Below are positions 8,362 through 14,329 of a stretch of DNA of 14,329 bases, in pieces. Positions within the stretch are counted from its first letter, which is position 1. Every line of letters begins with the position of its first letter. The DNA is taken from assembly GCA_026712885.1 (NCBI GenBank), contig JAPOPO010000376.1, forward strand, positions 1 through 14,329, read 5' to 3'. Source of the stretch: Rhodospirillales bacterium. GTDB lineage: Bacteria > Pseudomonadota > Alphaproteobacteria > UBA828. Below the pieces are notes generated by a model. The model was not told where the DNA came from and made no database searches. It was given only the letters and a program-made list of their open reading frames with translations. The translations under genes and the position numbers were made by a program.

Positions 8362-9228
8362 CTACCTCGTGCTCCCTGCGGTCAAGCCGCGGATGAGCCA
8401 GCGCTGGAAGAACATCGCCAGCAGGTAGACCGGCACGATGCCGATCAGCGACGCGACAGACATCTGCCCGTAGCGAAGCTGCCGGTCGCCCTGGTAGAGC
8501 GAGAGGCCCACCGGCAGGGTCTGTGTGCTCTCGCTCCGGGTGAGGAAGGAGGCCAGGAGGAATTCGTTATAAGCCAGGATCAGGCAGATGATCCCGGTGC
8601 TGATGATCCCCGGCATGAGCAAGGGCACGGTGATGCGGAGCAAGACGGAGCCGTAGCCCGCGCCGTCGATACGGGCGGCGTCCTCAAGCTCCTCCGGTAA
8701 CCGGCGCACGAAGCTCGAGAGCAGCCAGAACGCGACCGGTAAGTTCATCACGCCGTAAACCAGCGCCATGCCGAAGAGCGTGTTCACCAGTCCGATCGAG
8801 CGCAGCAGGAAGAAGAGCGGGAAGAGCGCCACGATGGGCGGCGCCACATAAGTTGCGAGGATGAACGCCGGCAGGAACTTGCCGCCCACGCGATAACGCA
8901 CGATGGCGTGAGTCGCGGGCACCGCGATGACCAGCGTCACGAGTGCGCCCAGGGCGGCGGCCACGATCGAGTTGCGCAGGTAGGTGCCGACGGCGACGGA
9001 GTTCCACGCGTCTGGGTAATTCTGCCAGAACCACTCCTCGGGTACGAAGCCGCCGCTCGCGATATCCGGCTGCGTCTTAAACGACACCATGAGCATGAAG
9101 ATCATGGGGAAGATGAAGAAGAGCACCACCGCCGCGGTCCCCGCCCAGCGCGCCAGGGTCCAGAGATCGACCGGCGCGTCTGCGAGCCAGGTGCCGCCGT
9201 CGAACTTTCTGACGCGGGTGGCTGTCAC
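8362..9228 (-). CDS. CUT1 ABC transporter permease, MalG-like
   Basis: A 288-residue inner-membrane permease with about six hydrophobic segments, the first at about residues 30-49 (GTAAVVLFFIFPMIFMLMVS) and others near 88-108, 120-142, 152-172, 206-225 and 258-275. The cytoplasmic EAA loop that docks on the ATPase is EDAARIDGAGYGSVLLRI (182-199), followed by TVPLLMPG. The start chosen is GTG at 9228-9226, which overlaps the stop of the first permease (TGA 9227-9225) as GTGA. AAGAGG lies 5 bases upstream. The open frame continues upstream as far as 9747, but that stretch is an antiframe of permease 1 and has no permease character. It pairs with the product of 9225-10181; the subunit-3-like gene follows after 2 bases. 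Confidence 0.94.
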   Translation of the reverse strand: MTATRVRKFDGGTWLADAPVDLWTLARWAGTAAVVLFFIFPMIFMLMVSFKTQPDIASGGFVPEEWFWQNYPDAWNSVAVGTYLRNSIVAAALGALVTLVIAVPATHAIVRYRVGGKFLPAFILATYVAPPIVALFPLFFLLRSIGLVNTLFGMALVYGVMNLPVAFWLLSSFVRRLPEELEDAARIDGAGYGSVLLRITVPLLMPGIISTGIICLILAYNEFLLASFLTRSESTQTLPVGLSLYQGDRQLRYGQMSVASLIGIVPVYLLAMFFQRWLIRGLTAGSTR

Positions 9229-10181
9229 GACAGCCTCTTCTCGGCGATGTCGTGGGCTGTGGTGAAGGGGATAGTGACGAGACCCACCACCACCGCGAAC
9301 ATGAGCGTCTGCGCCGCCGCCGCGCCGATGTCGAATTGCTGGATCGCGACCCGGTAGATGTAGAAGCTCGAGACGGTCGTCGCCTGGCCCGGTCCGCCGC
9401 CGGTCAGCACGAAGACGAGATCGAAGACCTTGAAGGCGATGACGAGCTTGAGCACAGCGATGGCGAGCAGCGCCGGCCCCAGCATCGGCAGCGTGATGGA
9501 CCAGAACATCGCAAGCCCCGATGCGCCGTCGAGCTTGGCCGCCTCGTAGATGTCTTCCGGCAGGGTCTGCAGCGCAGCGTAGGTCATCAGCGCGATGAAG
9601 GGCGTCCACTGCCACACGTCCGCGAGGCAGACGAAGGGGAAGGCCATGGTCGGTGAGCCCAAAAAACTCACCGGCTGGCTGAAGAGCGCCATATCCATGA
9701 GGAAGCTGTTGAGCCAGCCGCCCTTGGGCATAAGCAGGAGCTGCCACATGACCGCGACGGTGATCGGCGGGGTCATCAGCGGAAGCAGGATGAGCGTGCG
9801 CAGGATCTGCCGGCCCTTCACCGCACGATCGAGGAGGAGGGCCACGACCACGCCGAGGACGACGGAAACCAGGGTCGTCATGAGTGCGAAAATGGCGGAA
9901 CGGAAAAGGGATGCGGTGAATTTCGATTGCCCGATGGCATCGGTGTAGTTCTCGACACCGACCCAGCCGCGGAACAGAGTGCCGAGGTTGGAATCGGAGA
10001 AGGAGAGGAAGATCAAGTAGATAAACGGATAGACGGCGAAGACGATCAGTCCGCCGATAAGCGGCATCACCACCGCCCAGCCGATCATCCGGCGCCGGTC
10101 GACGCTCAACACGCCGGACCGGCGCCCGGCTGCCTTGGACCTTTCGAGCGTGTGGTGCGGCGCGGTGTCCAGCTCAGCCAT
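9225..10181 (-). CDS. CUT1 ABC transporter permease, MalF/UgpA-like
   Basis: A 318-residue inner-membrane permease. After a charged cytoplasmic tail of about 32 residues, the first membrane segment spans about 33-60 (MIGWAVVMPLIGGLIVFAVY...). It is followed by GWVGVENYTDAI, the periplasmic pattern typical of the MalF/UgpA side of CUT1 importers. The EAA loop is EAAKLDGASGLAMFWSITLP (213-232), and FVLTGGGPGQATTV (257-270) is the familiar late loop of this permease class. Other hydrophobic stretches lie at about 95-117, 128-150, 193-203, 233-257 and 290-306. No clear Shine-Dalgarno precedes the ATG at 10181; a start at Met32 is possible but would remove the tail. It follows the binding-protein gene after 68 bases that hold a stem-loop, and its stop overlaps the GTG start of permease 2. 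Confidence 0.95.
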   Translation of the reverse strand: MAELDTAPHHTLERSKAAGRRSGVLSVDRRRMIGWAVVMPLIGGLIVFAVYPFIYLIFLSFSDSNLGTLFRGWVGVENYTDAIGQSKFTASLFRSAIFALMTTLVSVVLGVVVALLLDRAVKGRQILRTLILLPLMTPPITVAVMWQLLLMPKGGWLNSFLMDMALFSQPVSFLGSPTMAFPFVCLADVWQWTPFIALMTYAALQTLPEDIYEAAKLDGASGLAMFWSITLPMLGPALLAIAVLKLVIAFKVFDLVFVLTGGGPGQATTVSSFYIYRVAIQQFDIGAAAAQTLMFAVVVGLVTIPFTTAHDIAEKRLS

Positions 10182-10193
10182 AACGGGAGGATA

Positions 10194-10235
10194 GGGCGGC
10201 CGCAGCCAGGAGGGTCCCTGCGCGTGCGGCCGCCC
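10194..10235 (-). promoter_or_regulatory. Perfect 11-bp stem-loop between binding-protein and permease genes
   Basis: GGGCGGCCGCA (10194-10204) and TGCGGCCGCCC (10225-10235) are exact reverse complements around a 20-base loop, inside which CAGG and CCTG can add a short inner stem. It fills most of the 68-base gap after the binding-protein gene. There is no T-tract, so an mRNA-stabilising or partial attenuation element is likelier than a full stop. The stem is seen directly; the role is inferred. Confidence 0.65.
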
Positions 10236-10249
10236 AGCCCATGGCTATG

Positions 10250-11581
10250 CTAGCCGAGGATGTCCTCCCAGGAGGCCTGGGCATCGCCCATGGCCTGCTC
10301 GACGGTCTTGTCGCCGGCCATCATCGAGCCAAGCTCGTCCGTGAGCGACTGCATGAGCTTGGGCGATTCAGGCTTCGTCGGCCACGGGAAGGCGTCGTCG
10401 ATGGCCTGCTCCACGGCGTCCGCCTGCAGCGGCGCGAAATCGCGGTAGGCGGGCATCGCCGAGCGCCGGGTCGGGTCGACGCCGGTCGTGTTGTCGGTGA
10501 GCACGCGCACGTGGAAGTCCTTGCTTGAGGACATGCGCACGAATTCCCACGCCATCTCGGGATTGTGCGAGCCGGACGAGACGCCAAATGACCAGCCTGC
10601 GTTCATCGCCGGCCGGTTGACGGTGTTGCTGCCTGCGACAGGCATGGGCACAACGCCCCACTTGTCGACGATCTGGCTCTGGTTGGCATCCTGCGCCCAG
10701 GTCCCGAGATCGGTCCAGAACTCAATCATGGCGGCGCCCCCGCTCAGGAATACCGGGATCGAGTTGCCGAACTCGGTCTCGAGCGGCGTCGGCACCGCGG
10801 AGGGTCCGGCCTCAAGCATCGTCCGTGCGGCGCCGATTGCGGCATCGCTGGTTAGCGCCGGCGCGCCATTGGCGTCGAGGAAGTCACCGCCGTAGCCGCC
10901 CAGCCGGTTCGCGTAGGTCGAGCAGAGGATGATCGGGAACTGCTTGCACATGAGGAGCGCGCCGTAGACGCCGTTGGCGGCCTCCGCATCCGTCACCGCC
11001 TTGGCGACGGCGTTGTACTCGTCCCACGTCGCCGGCGGCTGTAGCCCGTTCCGGTCGAGAATCTCCTTGTTGTAGAAGAGGACGTGCGTGTCGCCGTCAT
11101 AGGGCAGGCCGTAGCGGCGGCCTTCCACCAGAGTGTAGGTGTCGTAGAGCGCGCCCAGGAAGTCGGCGGGGTCGATGTCGGCCTCCTCCGCCGCAATGCG
11201 ATCGGTGATGTCGGCGAGCACGCCATCACGCACCAGGGCTTCCTTGTCGACGTACCAGTACTGGAAGACGTCAATGTCGTTGGTGCCTGACATGACGTCG
11301 AGCGTCGACTGCGCGGTGATCTGGTCGTAGGGGACCTTTACCCCTTCAACCGTGGCGCCGGTCAACTCGGTGAAGCCCTCGGAGAGCGGCTTGATCGAGC
11401 CTGCGTGTGGGTTGATGATCATGAAGCGCAGCGTCTCGCCGGACCAGTCCGACGCCTGTGCGCGTCCCGAAAACACGCCTGAGCCTGCCGCGGTTAGCGC
11501 AGCCGCGCCTGCCGCCGTACCCTTAAGAAAAGACCGGCGGGGGAACGCTGCTCCAGGCCAGGTTGTCTTGTAGTCGCCCAT
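10250..11581 (-). CDS. Tat-exported family-1 extracellular solute-binding protein of the CUT1 importer
   Basis: A 443-residue solute receptor. The N-terminus carries a twin-arginine signal, FPRRSFLKG (13-21, Arg15-Arg16), a mild hydrophobic Ala/Gly core and a likely cut after AQA (41-43), giving mature SDWSGETLRFMI. The rest follows family-1 sugar-binding proteins: FTELTGATVEGVKVPYDQIT, then DIDVFQYWYVD, the DGDTHVLFYNKEILDRNGL segment (typical "lyYNkdlf...G"), PATWDEY, and a late GWSFGVSSGSHNPEMAWEF stretch like the "w.lgi...sknpeaAweF" pattern. The start at 11581 is chosen because AGGAGG lies 9 bases upstream and the Tat motif is then at the normal distance; a longer frame from 11674 would run through the promoter. 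It is the first gene of the eight-gene unit. The ligand is unknown; members of the family bind oligosaccharides, glycosides, polyols or glycerol phosphates. Confidence 0.94.
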   Translation of the reverse strand: MGDYKTTWPGAAFPRRSFLKGTAAGAAALTAAGSGVFSGRAQASDWSGETLRFMIINPHAGSIKPLSEGFTELTGATVEGVKVPYDQITAQSTLDVMSGTNDIDVFQYWYVDKEALVRDGVLADITDRIAAEEADIDPADFLGALYDTYTLVEGRRYGLPYDGDTHVLFYNKEILDRNGLQPPATWDEYNAVAKAVTDAEAANGVYGALLMCKQFPIILCSTYANRLGGYGGDFLDANGAPALTSDAAIGAARTMLEAGPSAVPTPLETEFGNSIPVFLSGGAAMIEFWTDLGTWAQDANQSQIVDKWGVVPMPVAGSNTVNRPAMNAGWSFGVSSGSHNPEMAWEFVRMSSSKDFHVRVLTDNTTGVDPTRRSAMPAYRDFAPLQADAVEQAIDDAFPWPTKPESPKLMQSLTDELGSMMAGDKTVEQAMGDAQASWEDILG

Positions 11582-11590
11582 CGATTGAAT

Positions 11591-11596
11591 CCTCCT
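11591..11596 (-). promoter_or_regulatory. Ribosome binding site fixing the binding-protein start
   Basis: AGGAGG on the minus strand, 9 bases before ATG 11581. It supports the start just upstream of the Tat motif over the longer open frame reaching 11674. Confidence 0.75.
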
Positions 11597-11637
11597 CGTG
11601 AGCCGTGTTCGGTCGTAGTTGCGACAGGATGTTGCCT

Positions 11638-11660
11638 TGCTTCCCTCAATAGGGGAAGCA
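11638..11660. promoter_or_regulatory. 8-bp perfect palindrome, candidate operator over the -10 region
   Basis: TGCTTCCC (11638-11645) and GGGAAGCA (11653-11660) are exact reverse complements with a 7-base centre. On the minus strand the centre contains TATTGA, the candidate -10 of the eight-gene unit, so a dimeric regulator bound here would block or reshape the promoter. It lies about 57 bases upstream of the binding-protein start. The symmetry is seen directly; operator function is inferred. Confidence 0.5.
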
Positions 11661-11690
11661 CGCGCAGCCATCAACTCAAAAGGGGATACA
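11645..11690. repeat. Two 16-base direct repeats spaced 30 bp start to start
   Basis: CTCAATAGGGGAAGCA (11645-11660) and CTCAAAAGGGGATACA (11675-11690) match at 13 of 16 positions. Their starts are exactly 30 bp apart, close to three helical turns, so proteins bound to both would sit on the same face. The first copy overlaps the right half of the palindrome at 11638-11660 and the -10 candidate; the second lies next to the -35 candidate. Confidence 0.5.
11646..11674 (-). promoter_or_regulatory. Candidate promoter for the importer-GMC-Rieske unit
   Basis: Read on the minus strand: TTGATG (-35, 11674-11669), a 17-base spacer, then TATTGA (-10, 11651-11646). The -35 matches consensus at four positions and the -10 at three, so by itself it is weak and would suit a regulated promoter. 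Support comes from ideal spacing, location about 65 bases upstream of the binding-protein start, and overlap with the palindrome and direct repeats. Confidence 0.35.
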
Positions 11691-11703
11691 ATGTGCTTTC
11701 GGA

Positions 11704-11735
11704 GGCGTCTGAACCGATCAGTTGGTCAGACTGCC
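11704..11735. promoter_or_regulatory. Imperfect dyad in the divergent intergenic region
   Basis: GTCTGA (11707-11712) and TCAGAC (11726-11731) are exact reverse complements. Allowing one unpaired base on each side, CC/GG inside and GGC/GCC outside extend this to 11 pairs around GATCAGTT. Because the flanking genes diverge, no transcript needs terminating here, so an operator is likelier than a terminator. A TTGACG hexamer (11736-11741) follows at once and could be the -35 of the CYTH-CHAD gene, but no convincing -10 follows it. Confidence 0.4.
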
Positions 11736-11823
11736 TTGACGTTTCCGCGAAAATTTCGTGAATGTCGCTTGCGGTCGCGCAGAAGAACGCGGTGTCAGTA
11801 TCCATCACCGGGAACGGGAACGG

Positions 11824-13437
11824 ATGGGTAAGGGAGACGGCGGCGCAGAGGCGAACGCCGATGGAGGCAGTGCTGCACTCGAAGTCGAGCTGACGCTTGG
11901 CGGCGATCCCGCCGCCCTCGATCGCGGTTGGCGGGCGGCCGTTCCTGCGAAGGGAGTCGGAGCCGCGAAACGGCTGCGCAGCACCTATTACGATACCGGA
12001 GACTTTCGCCTGCGCCGGCGCGGCTTCACGCTACGCATCCGCGAAGACGGCGAACGGCTGGTCCAGACACTAAAGTCGGATGGGCCGACCTCGGCCGCTG
12101 CCGTGCTCAAGCGCAACGAGTGGTCGCGCACGGTCAAGAAGCCCGTGCCGAGCCTCCCAGTCGCGGCCGACCCGGCGGTTCGCGATGCGGTGGGGCCGTT
12201 ACGGCCAGCAGAGCTGTCACCGGCGTTCTCCACCGATGTCATGCGGCGCACCGCCATGGTCGAGGTTGCCGCGCCGGATGAAGGAACGGCCCTGATCGAA
12301 CTCGCTCTCGACAGCGGAGAGATTCAGGCGCGCGACAGGCGCGACGCCGTCTCTGAGCTGGAGCTGGAGTTGATCGAGGGGCCAGCGAGCGCGCTCTACG
12401 AGCTCGCCATGACGCTGCATGCCTCGGCGCCGCTTTGTATACAGACTGCGAGCAAGGCCAAGCGCGGCTATGTCCTCGCTGGCGGGGAGGGCTATGCCGG
12501 CTACAAGGCGCCGGCGCTCGCGCTTGCGCAGGGCATCTCGGTTAACGAGGCCCTGGGTAAGATTTTTCGTGCGTGTGCCGGTCAGTGCGCCGCGAATCAC
12601 GATGCGGTACTGGATCGCAGCGATCCGGAAGGCGTGCACCAGTTTCGCGTCGCGCTGCGGCGGATGCGCTCTGCCCTCGTGGTTTTCAAGACCGTTCTCC
12701 TGCGCAAGCACGTTGCCTGGCTGGAGCGTGAGGCGAGCCGTCTTATTGACTTGCTCGGCCCGGCGCGCGATTGGGACGTTTTCATCGACGAAACGCTTGC
12801 GACTGTTCGGGCCGTCCGGCCGGAGGACGAGACTCTACAGCGTCTTGCCGAAGCGGCCGAGGTGGAGCGTGCCCGGGCCTACGAGCAGGCAGAAGCGCTG
12901 CGCGCACCCGACTACACGGAATTCCTGCTTCGCTTCGGCCGGTGGATAGAGACGGCGGGCTGGCGTGAAGCGGCGAACCATGCTGCGCTCGATCAGCCGC
13001 TCGCGCATCTTGGGGAACGCCTGCTCGACAAGCGCCACAAGCGCGTACTGAAGCGTGGGCGCGACTTCGAGCAACTGTCGGACGCCGACCTGCATCGGCT
13101 CAGGATCTCACTCAAGAAGCTGCGCTATGCGGGTGAGTTCTTCGCGGCTCAGTTCCCCGACGGTAAGCCGCGCACTTATATTCGGGCATTGCGTCGGCTG
13201 CAGGACGACCTCGGCCAGCTCAACGACGCCGCCGTTGCCGAGCGTTGCCTGAAGGAACTCCTCGACAACCAGCGGAAGAGCAACCATCTCGCTACGCTTG
13301 GTATTGGCGCAGGGCAGGTGATCGGTTGGCACGCTCGAGCACGCGAGGAAACCCGCAACCGTCTCACCGAGGATTGGCACGGATTCTCTGCCACCGAGCC
13401 CTATTGGCGCGCCGGCGCGGGCGAGTTGCACGGCTGA
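11824..13437 (+). CDS. CYTH-CHAD domain protein (inorganic triphosphatase / polyphosphate-binding type)
   Basis: A 537-residue two-domain protein like E. coli YgiF. The CYTH domain (about 17-220) is a triphosphate tunnel fold: its first strand LEVELTL (19-25) carries the ExExK-type motif, followed by STYYDTGDFRLRRRGFTLRIR (53-73), QTLKS (81-85), IELALDSGEI (158-167), ELELELI (178-184) and SKAKRGY (210-216). The expected Lys of ExExK is Thr24. The CHAD domain (about 240-525) has two helical repeats with the basic, polyphosphate-binding patterns VHQFRVALRRMRSAL (271-285) and LHRLRISLKKLRY (423-435). The start at 11824 follows GGGAACGG and gives the usual short lead into CYTH; a longer frame from 11758 adds a basic tail with no family resemblance. 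It is transcribed away from the importer unit and is not obviously part of that pathway. Likely role: hydrolysing inorganic triphosphate and binding polyphosphate granules. Confidence 0.9.
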   Translation: MGKGDGGAEANADGGSAALEVELTLGGDPAALDRGWRAAVPAKGVGAAKRLRSTYYDTGDFRLRRRGFTLRIREDGERLVQTLKSDGPTSAAAVLKRNEWSRTVKKPVPSLPVAADPAVRDAVGPLRPAELSPAFSTDVMRRTAMVEVAAPDEGTALIELALDSGEIQARDRRDAVSELELELIEGPASALYELAMTLHASAPLCIQTASKAKRGYVLAGGEGYAGYKAPALALAQGISVNEALGKIFRACAGQCAANHDAVLDRSDPEGVHQFRVALRRMRSALVVFKTVLLRKHVAWLEREASRLIDLLGPARDWDVFIDETLATVRAVRPEDETLQRLAEAAEVERARAYEQAEALRAPDYTEFLLRFGRWIETAGWREAANHAALDQPLAHLGERLLDKRHKRVLKRGRDFEQLSDADLHRLRISLKKLRYAGEFFAAQFPDGKPRTYIRALRRLQDDLGQLNDAAVAERCLKELLDNQRKSNHLATLGIGAGQVIGWHARAREETRNRLTEDWHGFSATEPYWRAGAGELHG

Positions 13438-13509
13438 CCCTGTCGGAATCCGAAGCATCCGCGTCGCATCAAGGCCGATATGCGCGAGCCCTCTGATGGT
13501 ATGACCGGT

Positions 13510-13540
13510 GGGGAGGGGAGATAGGGTGGCACTTTAGGGG
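13510..13540 (+). promoter_or_regulatory. G-rich tract in the leader of the DMGDH-like gene
   Basis: Four runs of three or more G (GGGG, GGGG, GGG, GGGG) occur within 31 bases on the coding strand, with gaps of 1, 5 and 10 bases. This could form a G-quadruplex in DNA or RNA, though the last gap is long. The 142-base gap it lies in (13438-13579) shows no TTGAC-like -35 and no clear intrinsic terminator. In a GC-rich genome such runs can occur by chance. Confidence 0.3.
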
Positions 13541-13579
13541 TGCCCACGCCGCCTCTCTCGAAGCCGGGAGAGTTCCGCC

Positions 13580-14329
13580 ATGCCTGAGATCATGAGGGAC
13601 GAAGGCGGAGCGAGCGCCAGCAAGACGCTCCCAGGCCACGCCAGGGTCGTCGTCATCGGCGGCGGCGTGGTGGGCTGTTCGATCCTCTTCCATCTCGCCA
13701 AGTTCGGCTGGAAGGACGTGATCCTGCTGGAGCGGGAAGAGCTCACCGCCGGATCGTCGTGGCACGCGGCCGGGATGATTCACACGCTTTCGTCGGACCC
13801 CAACATTTCCCGCCTGCAGGGCTACACGATCAATCTCTACAAGGAGATCGAGGAGACCTCGGGCCAGTCCGTCGGCATGCACAACACTGGCGGCTTCTAT
13901 CTCGCCTCCACCAGGGACTGGTACGACTACCTCAAGCGCGAGCGCTCCAAGGCGCGCTACATGGGGCTCGACCAGGAGTTCATCTCGCCGAAGGAGGTCG
14001 CGGAGCGCCATCCTCTGATCGACCCCAAGCACTACTACGCCGCACTCTGGGACGAGCTCGACGGCGACGTCGACCCCTCCGGCGCGACCTACGCCTTCGC
14101 CAAGTCTGCGCGCGTCCACGGCGCGCAGTACTTCACCCGGACTCCGGTGGTGGAGACCAACCAGCGGCCGGACGGCTCGTGGGATGTGGTCACGCCGCGC
14201 GGCACGGTCAACGCCGAGCACATCGTGAACTGCGGCGGGCTCTGGGCGCGCGAAGTGGGCCAGTTGGCGGGCGTCGCGCTTCCGGTCCAGCCGATGGAGC
14301 ACCACTACCTCATCACCGACACGATCCCC
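13580..14329 (+). CDS. FAD-dependent oxidoreductase of the dimethylglycine/sarcosine dehydrogenase family, N-terminal part (runs off right edge)
   Basis: The first 250 codons are present and the frame is open to the window end. The protein begins with a short variable lead, then the FAD fold ARVVVIGGGVVGCSILFHLA (21-40, glycines 27-32), acidic Glu51 ending the second strand, and TAGSSWHAAGMIH (56-68). His62 in this last motif corresponds to the histidine that binds FAD covalently in dimethylglycine dehydrogenase. HNTGGFYLA and ELDGDVDPSGATYAFAKSAR are typical of the DAO-type fold of this family. Full-length members are about 800 residues, with C-terminal GcvT-like folate domains that would lie outside the window. 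They oxidatively remove N-methyl groups, passing the one-carbon unit to tetrahydrofolate. ATG 13580 is chosen because GGGAG lies 9 bases upstream; Met5 is an alternative. The substrate could be dimethylglycine, sarcosine or another N-methyl amine. Confidence 0.9.
   Translation, partial: MPEIMRDEGGASASKTLPGHARVVVIGGGVVGCSILFHLAKFGWKDVILLEREELTAGSSWHAAGMIHTLSSDPNISRLQGYTINLYKEIEETSGQSVGMHNTGGFYLASTRDWYDYLKRERSKARYMGLDQEFISPKEVAERHPLIDPKHYYAALWDELDGDVDPSGATYAFAKSARVHGAQYFTRTPVVETNQRPDGSWDVVTPRGTVNAEHIVNCGGLWAREVGQLAGVALPVQPMEHHYLITDTIP

Noticed and set aside
9229..9747. Possible N-terminal extension of permease 2
   Set aside because: The frame stays open to 9747, but this stretch lies within permease 1 in another frame and has no membrane segments fitting the family. 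The GTG at 9228 has an SD-like site and the GTGA overlap.
11582..11674. Longer start for the Tat-exported binding protein
   Set aside because: It would place 31 extra residues before the twin-arginine signal and run through the candidate promoter, while a strong AGGAGG sits before the shorter start.
11736..11764. Promoter for the CYTH-CHAD gene built on TTGACG
   Set aside because: The -35 is good, but at 16-18 base spacing the downstream hexamers match the -10 consensus at only about two positions, so it is not listed as a promoter.
13443..13453. TCGGA-A-TCCGA palindrome after the CYTH-CHAD stop as a terminator
   Set aside because: The one-base centre leaves too little room for a stable hairpin of this length, and no T-run follows.
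13469..14305. Long minus-strand open frame (278 codons) at the right edge
   Set aside because: It is the antisense of the DMGDH-like gene, whose plus-strand frame has clear FAD motifs. The minus-strand translation is Arg/Val/Asp-rich without family features. Long antisense frames are expected in GC-rich coding DNA.

Overview
The window is GC-rich DNA, densely packed with genes, from a Gram-negative bacterium. It most resembles an alphaproteobacterium: tightly coupled ABC-importer operons, a Tat-exported sugar-type binding protein, a CYTH-CHAD protein and a dimethylglycine-dehydrogenase-like flavoprotein are a combination common in that class. The assignment is an inference from gene content and style. 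No rRNA, tRNA, insertion sequence, phage gene or CRISPR array was seen.

Layout. Positions 1-2939 (minus strand) hold the first three genes of a CUT2 (ribose/xylose-type) sugar importer: binding protein, double-domain ATPase, and the start of the permease, which runs off the left edge. Positions 3102-11581 (minus strand) hold a second unit of eight closely spaced genes. In transcription order they are: Tat-exported family-1 binding protein, two CUT1 permeases, a gluconate-2-dehydrogenase-subunit-3-like protein, a MalK/UgpC-type ATPase, a GMC flavoprotein with a four-cysteine Fe-S motif, and the alpha and beta subunits of a Rieske ring-hydroxylating oxygenase. Positions 11582-11823 are a divergent regulatory region with a candidate promoter, a palindrome, a direct repeat and a larger dyad. 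On the plus strand follow a CYTH-CHAD protein (11824-13437) and the first 250 codons of a dimethylglycine/sarcosine-dehydrogenase-family flavoprotein (13580 to the right edge).

How the genes may work together. The eight-gene unit reads as import followed by oxidation. The CUT1 importer would bring in a solute, the GMC dehydrogenase with its small subunit would oxidise an alcohol or sugar carbon, and the Rieske oxygenase would hydroxylate or demethylate the product or its aglycone. The dehydrogenase small-subunit gene lies between the permease and ATPase genes, so transport and oxidation are probably one function. The substrate cannot be read from the sequence. No ferredoxin, reductase or cytochrome c is encoded in the unit, so electron partners must come from elsewhere.

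Both binding-protein genes are followed by a strong GC-rich stem-loop before the next importer gene, which fits higher expression of the binding protein than of the membrane parts. Several adjacent genes overlap by four bases (ATGA or GTGA), indicating translational coupling. No wholly new type of system was recognised. The most notable points are the mixed import/GMC/Rieske operon, the extra cysteine in the GMC Fe-S motif, and the structured control region at 11638-11735.
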